A stretch of 64,000 nt of DNA from positions 7,936,001-8,000,000 of the forward strand of contig CM121341.1 of NCBI GenBank assembly GCA_051530055.1. The letters run 5' to 3'. Numbering within the stretch: the first letter of the stretch is position 1; every line of letters starts with the position of its first letter. The notes beneath the pieces were generated by a model. The model had not been told where the DNA came from. It saw only the letters and a program-made list of their open reading frames with translations, and searched no databases. Shown in pieces: positions 36,901-47,653 of the stretch. This DNA comes from Neoechinorhynchus agilis. Its lineage: Eukaryota; Acanthocephala. Position numbers and translations under genes: made by a program.

Positions 36901-39900
36901 AACGCTGATCAATAGCGATCATTATAATCTTGAGTGGCTTCGTGCTTTAGCTCGGTTACATAGAGAAACGAGCCCCGATCTTAGCTTTAATTTCATCCAT
37001 AAAAAACCTCAGTTCGGGCAAAATTATGACATCTTCAAAAAAGAAACGATTTCTTTAATTTTTACGCTGAACGAAAAATTCCTCGGTCCGTTTTTACTTC
37101 TATTTTGTCAGATCAGGACGTTGAAGCATTTAGACAGTCAAAAAATCTTTTAAATCATCCTTACTTCTTCGCAGGAAAAACAGTTCAAATGCTCGATGAT
37201 ATGAACGTGAATAACATCGATACACAATACCAACTCGTTGAAACATTGATTGTCCTGGTGAACGCTCCACAGTCAGCCTTAATTGATTACCAATCAGTAT
37301 TACAACTGATAACATTGGCGCATAGGTTCGATCTTATTCGACATTTGAGTTCATTAACTCGACTTTAGATTGGGAAAGCGATTCAGGGAAGTTGCCAATG
37401 AACTGCTGAACTCAATATTAGGATCTATTGTTCAAAATAAAACTCTGATTTCAAAGGAAGTTGAATCACTTGGTTTCATTGGTCTTGAACCAATCGGTAA
37501 AAACTGTTCGGATTGCGATATCGCGAATGAAATGAAACGAGTTAAGATTTGCCTTGAGATTCGGCAAAATCGCGAATGGAAACACGGCGATGTATTTGAG
37601 TCGAAAGTCTTAAATCAGATTCTATCTCTTATAATAGACGAAAGGACATTTAGTGGATCCTACGATGCCCTTGGATATCTATGTCTAAGGTCTCAGCAAT
37701 ACCTCCTGATCAAAGTATCCAATCAGCTAGACAAAAAACCGAATCTATTCACAAAGGTCGTCATGATTATTCGTTACTGTTCCAAAGTTCCTAGTGAGGT
37801 AGTTGAGAGCATGCGGAGTTGTGGCGAGCGATTACTGCTGTCCGAAGATTCTAAAATTCAATCCCAGTGTCTTTTATCGATTTCTACTTTGTTTGTTCAC
37901 GAATGTCAAAGTATGAGACGAACTGTTGGAGCAATGTTTCTTCGGTTCATCGAAACCCTCGAACGAGGAGATAAAATGCAAGGAATAATGCAGATCTGCG
38001 CTCTCGCTTATATTTCCTCCTTTTCTGAGAGGAACAAAAGTATGGATTGGTTTCGCTGCTGTTTTGATCATTGGATCTATTTAGGGCAAATCCTTATTCA
38101 ATACATTATCACAAAATTCACATTTTTACAAATACCAACTATGGAAATTAGTATTCGCTATCAAGCTGAATACGAACACGTCCTAACAAATGCTGAATTG
38201 CCAATACAAGGCGCAAGTATTCGTACGAAGCGATCCGTTAGTCCGATTGACCTTAATAAATTCTTGTAATTTTGCACTTATAGAAAATCTTCTTTTTAAA
38301 AGCGAAATTGATGAAATTGACACTTGTCGTAGTCAAACAATAAAAAATCTTTTATATCATCAAAGGTACCTTTTCATTTTGCGGATTTAATTGAAATTCA
38401 AAACAAAATTGTTGTTTTCGTACGGTTTTATCAGCTTCAAAATGTAAAAAAATCCTATAATCGACAGTTTCATAAGGAACGCTAACGTTCATTTGTTCAA
38501 AAGGTTTTTAAATTTTGATGGATAAAATTACAAACCAATGGGTTTAAGATTGATTTTATTGGGAAAATCCACTTGGGATCTTTTGTTTTCAGCGACATGT
38601 TTAAATTTGACTAGAATTATTGTTTAGAAGTCTTCATTTGGTCGTCTTTTAGTGAGCAAAAAACTTAGGATGAACTTGACGGGGTTGGTAGAGAACGTTT
38701 TTAATAAACTCTTTACTGCAAGTGAAGACTTCTATACCATTATTCTAGTTTATCGGCTTTTTTGTTTAAATTTGACTAGAATTATTGTTTAGAAGTCTTC
38801 ATTTGGTCGTCTTTTAGTAAGCAAAAAACTTAGGATGAACTTGACGGGGTTGGTAGAGAACGTTTTTAATAATCTCTTCACTGCAAGTGAAGACTTCTAT
38901 ACCATTATTCTAGTTTATCGGCTTTTTTGTTTAAATTTGACTAGAATTATTGTTTAGAAGTCTTCATTTGGTCGTCTTTTAGTAAGCAAAAAACTTAGGA
39001 TGAACTTGACGAGGTTGGTAGAGAAGGTTTTTAATAAACTCTTTACTGCAAGTGAAGACTTCTATACCATTATTCTAGTTTATCGGCTTTTTTGTTTAAA
39101 TTTGACTAGAATTATTGTTTAGAAGTCTTCATTTGGTCGTCTTTTAGTAAGCAAAAAACTTAGGATGAACTTGACGAGGTTGGTAGAGAACGTTTTTAAT
39201 AAACTCTTTACTGCAAGTGAAGACTTCTATACAATTATTCTAGTTTATTGGCATTTTTTGTTTAAATTTGACTAGAATTATCGTTTAGAAGTCTTCATTT
39301 GGTCGTCTTTTAGTAAGCAAAAAACTTAGGATGAACTTGACGGGGTTGGCAGAGAACGTTTTTAATAAACTCTTTACTGCAAGTGAAGACTTCTATACCA
39401 TTATTCTAGTTTATCGGCATTTTTTGTTTAAATTTGACTAGAATTATTGTTTAGAAGTCTTCATTTGGTCGTCTTTTAGTAAGCAAAAAACTTAGGATGA
39501 ACCCGACGAGGTTGGCAGAGAACGTTTTTAATAAACTCTTTACTGCAAGTGAAGACTTCTATACCATTATTCTAGTTTATCGGCTTTTTTGTTTAAATTT
39601 GACTAGAATTATTGTTTAGAAGTCTTCATTTGGTCGTCTTTTAGTAAGCAAAAAACTTAGGATGAACTTGACGAGGTTGGCAGAGAACGTTTTTAATAAA
39701 CTCTTTACTGCAAGTGAAGACTTCTATACCATTATTCTAGTTTATCGGCATTTTTTGTTTAAATTTGACTAGAATTATTGTTTAGAAGTCTTCATTTGGT
39801 CGTCTTTTAGTAAGCAAAAAACTTAGGATGAACCCGACGAGGTTGGCAGAGAACGTTTTTAATAAACTCTTTACTGCAAGTGAAGACTTCTATACCATTA

Positions 39901-41083
39901 TTCTAGTTTATCGGCTTTTTTGTTTAAATTTGACTAGAATTATTGTTTAGAAGTCTTCATTTGGTCGTCTTTTAGTAAGCAAAAAACTTAGGATGAACTT
40001 GACGGGGTTGGCAGAGAACGTTTTTAATAAACTCTTTACTGCAAGTGAAGACTTCTATACTATTATTCTAGTTTATCGGCATTTTTTGTTTAAATTTGAC
40101 TAGAATTATTGTTTAGAAGTCTTCATTTGGTCGTCTTTTAGTAAGCAAAAAACTTAGGATGAACCCGACGAGGTTGGCAGAGAACGTTTTTAATAAACTC
40201 TTTACTGCAAGTGAAGACTTCTATACCATTATTCTAGTTTATCGGCTTTTTTTGTTTAAATTTGACTAGAATTATTGTTTAGAAGTCTTCATTTGGTCGT
40301 CTTTTAGTAAGCAAAAAACTTAGGATGAACTTGACGGGGTTGGTAGAGAACGTTTTTAATAAACTCTTTACTGCAAGTGAAGACTTCTATACCATTATTC
40401 TAGTTTATCGGCATTTTTTGTTTAAATTTGACTAGAATTATTGTTTAGAATTCTTCATTTGGTCGTCTTTTAGTAAGCAAAAAACTTGGGATGAACCCGA
40501 CGAGGTTCCTAGAGAACCTTTTTAATAAACTCTTTACTGCAAGTGAAGACTTCTATACCATTATTCTAGTTTATCGGCTTTTTTTGTTTAAATTTGACTA
40601 GAATTATTGTTTAGAAGTCTTCATTTGGTCGTCTTTTAGTAAGCAAAAAACTTAGGATGAACTTGACGGGGTTGGCAGAGAACGTTTTTAATAAACTCTT
40701 TACTGCAAGTGAAGACTTCTATACCATTATTCTAGTTTATCGGCTTTCTTTATTTAAATCTTACTAGAATTATTGTTTAGAATTCTTCATTTGGTCGTCT
40801 TTTAGTAAGCAAAAAGCTTAGGATGAACTTGACGGGGTTGGTAGAGAACGTTTTTAATAATCTCTTCACTGCAAGTGAAGACTTCTAAACAATTATTCTA
40901 GTTTATCGGCTTTTCTTGTTTAAATTTGACAATTTTCTGCGACTAGTCAGCGGTCAGTACCATGACAAAATTCTCGTTTTTCGATTTTGTAATAACTTTG
41001 CGATATTACGGCTTTATTTTTTTAAACCCAGATTTAACCAAAGAGAATTCATTTTCGTTGACTTTCTGGAGAATAAATTTTAC
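25000..41083 (+). CDS. HEATR5B: HEATR5-type HEAT-repeat protein (AP-1/p200 complex)
   Basis: About 2,000 residues in 17 exons: 25000-25316, 25366-25487, 25536-25880, 25933-26045, 29553-30182, 30235-30365, 30412-30557, 31012-31230, 31281-31491, 31518-32112, 33375-33761, 33815-33950, 35727-37085, 37112-37325, 37369-38216, 38284-38365, 40951-41083. All phases agree. Family landmarks include LEEYLFHMLDRERDEKF (human GLLFGMLDRETDRKL), CLRQLCQREA, TWVLRSLGLIIDG and LVLHISDLIRLAFM. HEATR5/Laa1 proteins bind AP-1 with aftiphilin-type partners and act in clathrin traffic between Golgi and endosomes. The N-terminus begins about 50 residues later than in human HEATR5B. Introns 4, 10, 12 and 16 are 1.3-3.5 kb and filled with tandem arrays; intron 7 holds a foldback; introns 9 and 13 are only 26 bp. 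The last exon is the least certain, since using the next ag gives a stop at 41243. HEATR5A versus B cannot be distinguished. Confidence 0.9.
26046..29552. repeat. HEATR5 intron 4: tandem array, ~213-bp unit, 13 copies
   Basis: The unit contains aaatgaatgcgtttgctgcc, agaaaacaatcaaaatgaat and taagtccgtcgcccattaac. It recurs from about 26727 to 29500 with small deletions. The first 650 bp of the intron (26046-26700) is unique AT-rich sequence. The start of the array (aatttcttcgtgccagaaaa) is the end motif of the dispersed foldback family at 7401 and 55.6 kb, so a fragment of that element seeded the array. Confidence 0.92.
30715..30815. repeat. Foldback element in HEATR5 intron 7
   Basis: Arms 30715-30750 and 30784-30815 are complementary (aagacgttctgtgaacctcg). 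The element accounts for why this intron is 454 bp instead of about 50. A 9-C run lies shortly after it near 30888. Confidence 0.85.
32262..33437. repeat. HEATR5 intron 10: 236-bp array that copies the exon 11 acceptor
   Basis: The unit contains atatttcagaagctcgac and ends in aaaaaactgtttag followed by about 62 bp of coding sequence of exon 11. The acceptor copies fall at 32430, 32666, 32902, 33138 and 33374, exactly 236 bp apart. Only the last one (exon start 33375) continues into the rest of the exon. The first four are followed by acgtgggtacttcgatctct and on to accttcctcg, then diverge into the next unit. Units are almost identical. Confidence 0.95.
34060..35645. repeat. HEATR5 intron 12: array of ~10 hairpin units, ~160 bp each
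   Basis: Each unit has taagattttattggatattt cgatccactatctcgg, a short loop (atccgcgtgaattgaatcgc), and then the reverse complement of the arm. Units are joined by gataatccattgttatttg. About ten copies lie head to tail; the array ends with the complement of the linker (ctcctatcgacaaata). Transcribed as part of the intron, it would form a row of about 40-bp stems. Confidence 0.93.
38597..40940. repeat. HEATR5 intron 16: ~166-bp array, ~14 copies with hairpin ends
   Basis: The unit runs from gactagaattattgtttag to accattattctagtttatcg. The two ends of each unit are imperfect reverse complements over about 28 bp (agaagtcttca against tgaagacttct), so each copy can fold. aggatgaac recurs about every 165 bp, from 38666 to 40823. 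Units alternate between gacttgacggggttgg and acccgacgaggttgg types. The array is followed within about 20 bp by the acceptor of the last exon. Confidence 0.93.
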
Positions 41084-41277
41084 TAGTGAATACTCGATAG
41101 CACACCAAATCGTAAAATCGATAATTCGTTTAAATATCTCGCAGTTTAAGTTTAAAATAAAACAAGCAATAGTCTCGGACCAGTTCGGAATTGTTTATTT
41201 GTGTAGTAGGTATTGTTCACTCTCAATAAAAAGAACAGCATGAAAGCGTAGCATTTTTCACAGCATGAATAAGAGTG

Positions 41278-44200
41278 ATGAATCGTTTTCTTAAAAACCT
41301 TTTACTTTCTCTTCATTTCAGAAGTATCTGGACTATGATCGACGTTCTAAACATTGCTTATTATTTGCTATTTGCAACATCCGCTTATTGGTTAATCACG
41401 GACTTCGGAATGGTCATGGCTTATGCGCTTCTAGACTTAAGCCCTGACCTCAGTTCCTTGTTCCGCTTTGGGAAATCACGAGCGCACTTGGAAGGAGCAA
41501 AATGGATCGATCAATTTAAAGGGATGATCGTAAGCAAACGATACTTTTTTCTTTTTTATATTGTCGGTATAATAGCCGCTCTTGCGTTTTTGGCGACCTC
41601 AAAACATCTGAACGTCATCCCATTGAGCTATTATTTACTATTGGCTCATATCGTCCATCGGTTATTCGAAACCCAATACTTGAGATCTCAACGCTGTTCG
41701 AAATCCGAGATGAGCTTTCTACACCTTATCTACGGTCTTACATTCTATCCAATCGCATTTGCAACCATTTATTCTTACCATGCCATCCACTTTGTTCAAT
41801 ATGAACACTCGCTGAAAACGATCGTTATTGTGATGTCGCTCTTTTTCATAACTTCACATGAACAATTTCGATGTCATGAGATAGTGCACGGATCAACGAA
41901 TCGTTGGGAAAATGAACGTCAATCAATAACGTAAAGATCCTCTCTTTTTTGAATATCTCCCTAAAATTTATTTGCAAAAAAACATTCGTAAAAGCGGGTT
42001 TTGGTGGCTATTTCATTGGAAAAAAGAAGACTATTCCGTTGGGAAAATTACAGTCAATCAATAATGTAAAGATAGTCTTTTTTTGAATAGCTGTTTCAAA
42101 TTTATTGGAAAAAGCATTCGTAAACGCGGGTTTTGGTGGCTATTTCATTTGAAAAAAGAAGACTATTCCGTTGGGAAAATTACAGTCAATCAATAATGTA
42201 AAGATAGTCTTTTTTTGAATAGCTGTTTAAAATTTATTAGAAAAAACATTCGTAAAAGCGGGTTTTGGTGGCTATTTCATTTGAAAAAAGAGGACTATTC
42301 CGTTGGGAAAATTACAGTCAATCAATAATGTAAAGATAGTCTTTTTTTGAATAGCTGTTTCAAATTTATTAGAAAAAACATTCGTAAACGCGGGTTTTGG
42401 TGGCTATTTCATTTGAAAAAAGAAGACTATTCCGTTGGGAAAATTACAGTCAATCAATAATGTAAAGATAGTCTTTTTTTGAATAGCTCTTTTAAATTTT
42501 TTAGAAAAAACATTCGTAAAAGCGGGTTTTGGTGGCTATTTCATTTTAAAAAAGAAGACTATTCCATTGGGGAAAATTATAGTCAATCAATAAGGTAAAG
42601 ATAGTCTTTTTTTGAATAGCTGTTTCAAATTTATTGGAAAAAGCATTCGTAAAAGCGGGTTTTGGTGGCTATTTCATTTGAAAAAAGAAGACTTTTCCGT
42701 TGGGGAAATTACAGTCAATCAATAATGTAAAGATCCTTTTTTTGAATATTTCCTTTAAATTTATTTGGAAAAAAATTCATAAACGCGGGTTTTCGTTACT
42801 ATTTCATTGGAAAAAAGAAGACTATTTCGTTGGGAAAATTACAGTCAATCAATAATGTAAAGATAGTCTTTTTTTGAATAGCTCTTTTAAATTTATTAGA
42901 AAAAACATTCGTAAAAGCGGGTTTTGGTGGCTATTTCATTTGAAAAAAGAAGACTATTCCGTTGGGAAAATTACAGTCAATCAATAATGTAAAGATAGTC
43001 TTTTTTTGAATATCTCCTTTAAATTTATTAGAAAAAACATTCGTAAAAGCGGGTTTTGGTGGCTATTTCATGTGAAAAAAGAAGACTATTCCGTTGGGGA
43101 AATTACAGTCAATCAATAATGTAAAGATCCTTTTTTGAATATCTCCTTTAAATTTATTAGAAAAAGCATTCGTAAAAGCGGGTTTTGGTGGCTATTTCAT
43201 TTGAAAAAAGAAGACTATTCCGTTGGGGAAAATTACAGTCAATCAATAATGTAAAGATCCTTTTTTTGAATATTTCCTTTAAATTTATTTGGAAAAAAAT
43301 TCATAAACGCGGGTTTTCGTTACTATTTCATTGGAAAAAAGAAGACTATTCCGTTGGGAAAATTACAGTCAATCAATAATGTAAAGATAGTCTTTTTTTG
43401 AATAGCTGTTTCAAATTTATTGGAAAAAGCATTCGTAAACGCGGGTTTTGGTGGCTATTTCATTTGAAAAAAGAAGACTATTCCGTTGGGAAAATTACAG
43501 TCAATCAATAATGTAAAGATAGTCTTTTTTGAATATCTCCTTTAAATTTATTGGAAAAAGCATTCGTAAAAACGCGTTTTCCTGGCTATTTCATGTGAAA
43601 AAAGAAGACTATTCCGTTGGGGAAAATTATAGTCAATCAATAAGGTAAAGATAGTCTTTTTTTGAATATCTCCTTTAAATTTATTAGAAAAAGCATTCGT
43701 AAACGCGGGTTTTGGTGGCTATTTCATTTGAAAAAAGAAGACTATTCCGTTGGGGAAATTACAGTCAATCAATAATGTAAAGATCCTTTTTTTGAATATT
43801 TCCTTTAAATTTATTTGGAAAAAAATTCCTAAACGCGGATTTTCGTTACTATTTCATTTGAAAAAAGAAGACTATTCCGTTGGGGAAATTACAGTCAATC
43901 AATAATGTAAAGATAGTCTTTTTTTGAATATTTCCTTTAAATTTATTTGGAAAAAAATTCATAAACGCGGGTTTTGGTGGCTATTTCATTTGAAAAAAGA
44001 AGACTATTCCGTTGGGGAAATTACAGTCAATCAATAATGTAAAAATCCTCTTTTTTGAATATTTCCTTTAAATTTATTTGGAAAAAAATTCATAAACGCG
44101 GGTTTTCGTTACTATTTCATTTGAAAAAAGAAGACTGAGAGCACTGTGCAAATAACTTGACCTCTGCCATCTAAAGAATCATTTAAATAATTATAGTCTA

Positions 44201-44614
44201 TCAAAATATGTTATCAGGTCTAAACCGACTTTTTCATCGATTTAAACAACGATTGTTTCCATCAACTTTTAAACAGAAATTGACGAAAGTTTTATTTTAA
44301 TAACGTATTCCACACTTTTCTCCGATTCGATGATCTCTGCCTTATACGACAGTATAAGACTATCTGGTTCGGGATATAAAATTCCAAATGAACGCTTATT
44401 TCAATATTTCCTATGTCCTAATTATTTATGCGAAATGCTTATTTACATATACATTTACGCTCTGGACTACTTGAATTTTCCTCTATTGTTATGTGTGATC
44501 AATGTTATATTAAATCAATCGATTAGCACGCTATTGGCTCGAGATTATTATGTGAAAGAATTTGGAACTGATTGCTGCAAAGGGCGAAGGCTGTTCTTCT
44601 ATAAATACAAATGA
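41278..44614 (+). CDS. SRD5A3: Polyprenol reductase-type steroid 5-alpha-reductase family protein (SRD5A3-like)
   Basis: Two exons, join(41278..41930, 44353..44614), phase 2, give 304 residues, near the 318 of human SRD5A3. ER multi-pass membrane enzyme of the dolichol pathway (polyprenol-to-dolichol conversion) needed for N-glycosylation. Shared positions include VSKRYFFLFYIVG (human VPKRYFSHFYI), THRLFE-type RLFETQYLRS, SHEQFRCHEIV (human AHQYKCHVIL), YKIPNERLFQYFLCPNYLCE (human [20 protein letters not shown]) and NQSISTLL near the C-terminus. The last residues KYK recall a C-terminal lysine retrieval signal. A downstream ATG at 41335 is an alternative start (285 residues), because 41283-41321 looks like a pyrimidine tract ending in catttcag. 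Intron 1 (2422 bp) is an array derived partly from the end of exon 1. About 200 bp separate it from HEATR5, on the same strand. Confidence 0.9.
41931..44140. repeat. SRD5A3 intron 1: ~130-bp array that copies the exon 1 donor
   Basis: The exon ends gtcaatcaataac and the intron begins gtaaagatcc. The unit repeats gtcaatcaataatgtaaagat about 16 times at roughly 130-bp steps from 42052 to 44030. It also includes the preceding tccgttgggaaaa, which matches the exon's tcgttgggaaaa. Units vary (agtctttttttgaatagctg or cctttttttgaatatttcc), including a higher-order alternation of two types. Confidence 0.93.
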
Positions 44615-45114
44615 AAATTTGTTTTTAACCGACTGAGTCAATAAATGAGTGCAAGTTTAAAATAATTTTTGTTTGGTGCTAAATACAAAAAAATGTGTCA
44701 TTTTCGTTCATTGAGTTGGTCGCTTGTTTGTACTCAATGAAATTCGAATTAACAATTCCTTTTTTTTAAAATCTTATAAAAACATCAACGTACTACATTT
44801 TAGATGCCCAAAAAATTTTTGTAGTAACTTTAAATCCAATTTGTATGAAAATGACGTTTAATTTTGTTGCTGTGAATTCTGTGAGTTGTTTTCTTGTTGC
44901 CGGGTATTCATTTTGCATGCGTCTAAAAAGCCATTTTAGAAACAACAAAATATGTTATTTTTTAACTTTGAACATTTCCAGTCAGCCACATTTGAGTAGA
45001 TAAAGAAGCGACAATTTAGTTTCGAATAAAAACGAATACAAATTTGCGACTAGTCGAACAATAAGAAATTCATAATTTATCAAACAGAATTAATTTAAAA
45101 ACACTGACAAAAAG
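44615..45114. other. Convergent intergenic region
   Basis: Space between the 3' ends of SRD5A3 (plus) and the membrane protein gene (minus). It is AT-rich; an aataaa at 44640 lies 26 bp after the SRD5A3 stop and is a likely poly(A) signal. Nothing else found. Confidence 0.45.
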
Positions 45115-45492
45115 TTAACTTAGTCTTCTAGATAGTGCTTGCGACCACCGTCCTGGTTGGCTACGTAAATAATCCATACTTCGACGAGCAGTCGTAGTAA
45201 ATCCCTGAATGGTTCTTTTAACGTCTTCATGACTTAAAGTTTGCCTTTGGTATCTATGAACAGTTAAAGAGCCCAACAAGAAAAGTACTAAAACGATCAG
45301 AATCGTTAACGGCGCCAACCACCAGATAATCTGCATAGCACTGATTTTCGACTTGACTTTTTTTCTTCTTTGATGAACTTCTTTAGTTAAGATAACTGGT
45401 ACTTCTTTCAACATATCTTGTTTTTCTCGTTGTACGATTTTTTTAGTCTCTTCCTTCAAATACCGGCACTTTTTATTATTGTTGCAATACAT
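45115..45492 (-). CDS. Single-pass membrane protein of unknown family, possibly the 3' part of the next gene
   Basis: A 125-codon frame with ATG at 45492. A basic N-terminal half (KEVHQRRKKVKSK) is followed by one clear membrane segment (IIWWLAPLTILIVLVLFLLG) and a basic, Ser-rich tail. The frame is open 16 codons upstream to a stop that sits at a possible acceptor (tattgattag). It could therefore be the membrane anchor and cytoplasmic tail exon of the secreted protein encoded just upstream (45536-46528, same strand, 43 bp away). I found no convincing donor in the right phase, so I keep it separate. Confidence 0.5.
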   Translation of the reverse strand: MYCNNNKKCRYLKEETKKIVQREKQDMLKEVPVILTKEVHQRRKKVKSKISAMQIIWWLAPLTILIVLVLFLLGSLTVHRYQRQTLSHEDVKRTIQGFTTTARRSMDYLRSQPGRWSQALSRRLS

Positions 45493-45535
45493 TGTTTTAA
45501 TGACAATTTTATGATTTTTTTTCCGATGAGCCTAA

Positions 45536-46528
45536 TCAATAAATTGTCCTAGGGCAAGGTCTGCTGAAGTTTTCACATGACCGTTCACATATAATATCAG
45601 GAAGTTTATACTGACAAACTCCATCGAGGCAAATACCACCGGGCATACAGACTTGATCAATATTACAAGCTCTATACCAATCAACGTAGCATATTCCACC
45701 GCCTGGAGACATCACTTGTCCTTCAGGACAATCACAATTCCCATTAGTACATCTCAGATTAGCCGTACAATCAATTGAACTCGAACACTTCTTCTCGCAA
45801 TGCGTAGTATGTATCCAATAGTTTAAAGCTCCTTTAACTACAGAATCAATGTATTTTCTGCCACGATAATAAGTACCACTGTCTTTTAAAAAGTCAGTTA
45901 AAATAAACTTCTCGTGAGCGTGATATCTGTCGGCGTGTATAGAAACAACAAATGTCTTATACATAAAATTAAATAGTTCGAAAACACCAACATTACTGTC
46001 GAATTGATTAGTGGCGTGGCTCGGTGTCAATATTACGGCTATATGCCTCGGTGAAGACATTCGAGGCTGCCAATCATCCGTTTGCCTTGTCACTTTCTGA
46101 AGTACAGACACTAACTTTCTTGTCGGAGTCGATTCAGCATCTACAGGGGCTCCATTGTCAGATTTAAAAAATTTGAGCATATAATCAACCAATGTAGCTT
46201 CAAATTCAGACACTTCTTGTTCTGATTGTATCCGTTTCCATGTGATTGCCGTCGATGAACCCTTCGTATTGAATATATGAGCCGAAACCATTAAATGTAT
46301 CGAGCTTCGGCGTATTTTGTCAATAACATCGAACACTATTTCAGGAATATTCCGCCGGAAATCCTCCATTTGAACCCGATTGTTGACCGTCAAATCGACA
46401 ATAATCGCAACTTTTCCTCGGAATGGACTGGAACTACAGACTGGAGCTTGCCAACCAAACACTGAATCAGTCGTCGCAGACATCATCAATGAAATCATCA
46501 CTAACAGAAACATTCTCGTCTTTATCAT
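45536..46528 (-). CDS. Secreted or surface protein with a vWA-like domain and a cysteine-rich C-terminus
   Basis: A 330-residue frame from ATG 46528. Residues 1-25 form a signal peptide (MFLLVMISLMMSA core). Residues about 35-245 look like a von Willebrand A-type fold: GKVAIIVDLTVNNR begins it with a D but lacks the full DxSxS metal site, and RHIAVILTPSHATN and FVVSIHADRY resemble later strands. The last 90 residues are cysteine-rich in an EB/EGF-like spacing (CSSSIDCTANLRCTNGNCDC, then GGICLDGVCQY). This suggests an extracellular matrix or cell-surface adhesion role. Family assignment is by pattern only. Membrane attachment depends on whether 45115-45492 is part of the same gene. Confidence 0.65.
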   Translation of the reverse strand: MIKTRMFLLVMISLMMSATTDSVFGWQAPVCSSSPFRGKVAIIVDLTVNNRVQMEDFRRNIPEIVFDVIDKIRRSSIHLMVSAHIFNTKGSSTAITWKRIQSEQEVSEFEATLVDYMLKFFKSDNGAPVDAESTPTRKLVSVLQKVTRQTDDWQPRMSSPRHIAVILTPSHATNQFDSNVGVFELFNFMYKTFVVSIHADRYHAHEKFILTDFLKDSGTYYRGRKYIDSVVKGALNYWIHTTHCEKKCSSSIDCTANLRCTNGNCDCPEGQVMSPGGGICYVDWYRACNIDQVCMPGGICLDGVCQYKLPDIICERSCENFSRPCPRTIY

Positions 46529-46669
46529 AATGTGAGTTTTAGTGCAAATGCGTCGCTAAGTTACCTTAAGAAACGGTCTTGTTGCTAAGTTTTCGCCAAA
46601 AAAAGGTTTATTAGACCAGCCGACTTGCATCCAATCATCGATGACCACTGCGAGAGTTTGGGAAATCTC

Positions 46670-47585
46670 TCGCAGTTGTTCGATGATTGAGAAAATAGAG
46701 ATTAATTCTACTTTTTTACACAGAATATTTCTCAAGTTTCGTCTTCTTCAAGTTTTAAAAGGTGGATGTAGAGTTTTTTGTTCGATGATTGAGAAAATGG
46801 AGATTAATTCTACTTTTTCACAATATTTCTTAAGTTTCGTCTTCTTCAGGTCTAAAAAGTGGATGTAGAGTTTTTGTTCGATGATTGAGAAAATGGAGAT
46901 TTTTTCTAATTTTTTTAAAGAATATTTCTCAAATATCGTCTTCTTCAGGTTTTAAAAGGTGGATGTAGAGTTTTGTGATTGAGAAAATGGAGATTTTTTC
47001 TACTTTTTTTAAAAGAATATTTCTCAAATATCGTCTTCTTCAGGTTTTAAAAGGTGGATGTAGTTTTTTTGTTCGATGATTGAGAAAATAGAGATTAATT
47101 CTACTTTTTTAAACAGAATATTTCTCAAGTTTCGTCTTCTTCAGGCCTAAAAGATGGATGTAGAGTTTTTTGTTCGATGATTGAGAAAATGGAGATTTTT
47201 TCTAATTTTTTTTAAAGAATATTTCTCAAGTTTCGTCTTCTTCAAGTTTTAAAAGGTGGATGTAGAGTTTTGTTCGATGATTGAGAAAATGGAGATTTTT
47301 TCTACTTTTTTTACAAAGAATATTTCTCAAGTTTCGTCTTCTTCAGGCCTAAAAGGTGGATGTAGAGTTTTTTGTTCGATGATTGAGAAAATAGAGATTA
47401 ATTCTACTTTTTTAAACAGAATATTTCTTAATTTTCGTCGGACTTCTTTAAGTCTTAAAGATGGATGTAGAATTTTTTTGTTCTATGATTGAGAAAATAG
47501 AGATTAATTCTCCTTTTTTACAAAGAATATTTCTCAGGTTTCGTCTTCTTCAAGTTTTAAAAGGTTCATGTAGAGTATTTTCCTT
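46670..47585. repeat. Tandem array, ~100-bp unit, ~9 copies, related to the 18.9-kb array
   Basis: Units read gatgattgagaaaatagag, then agaatatttctcaagtttcg, then cttcttcaggttttaaaagg and tggatgtagagttttttg. The same order of phrases makes the array in the GPCR intron, 27 kb away. One unit near 47430 still has the longer cgtcggacttctttaag form seen there. Frames inside are repeat artefacts. The array lies between two minus-strand genes. Confidence 0.9.
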
Positions 47586-47653
47586 TGTTGATTTGCCGAT
47601 ATTTCATTCTTTTTAATTTTCTGCGTGCCGATCACACAATGAAGAAGCCAGAT

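Noticed and set aside
38266-38283. An 18-bp intron in HEATR5 (gtaattttgcacttatag)
   Set aside because: Using it shifts the frame and gives a stop within a few codons. A 67-bp intron from 38217 to the same acceptor keeps phase and frame.
46641-47492. Open frames similar to those at 19.6 kb
   Set aside because: Same repeat family on DNA level; the shared protein text follows from the shared array, not from a gene family.
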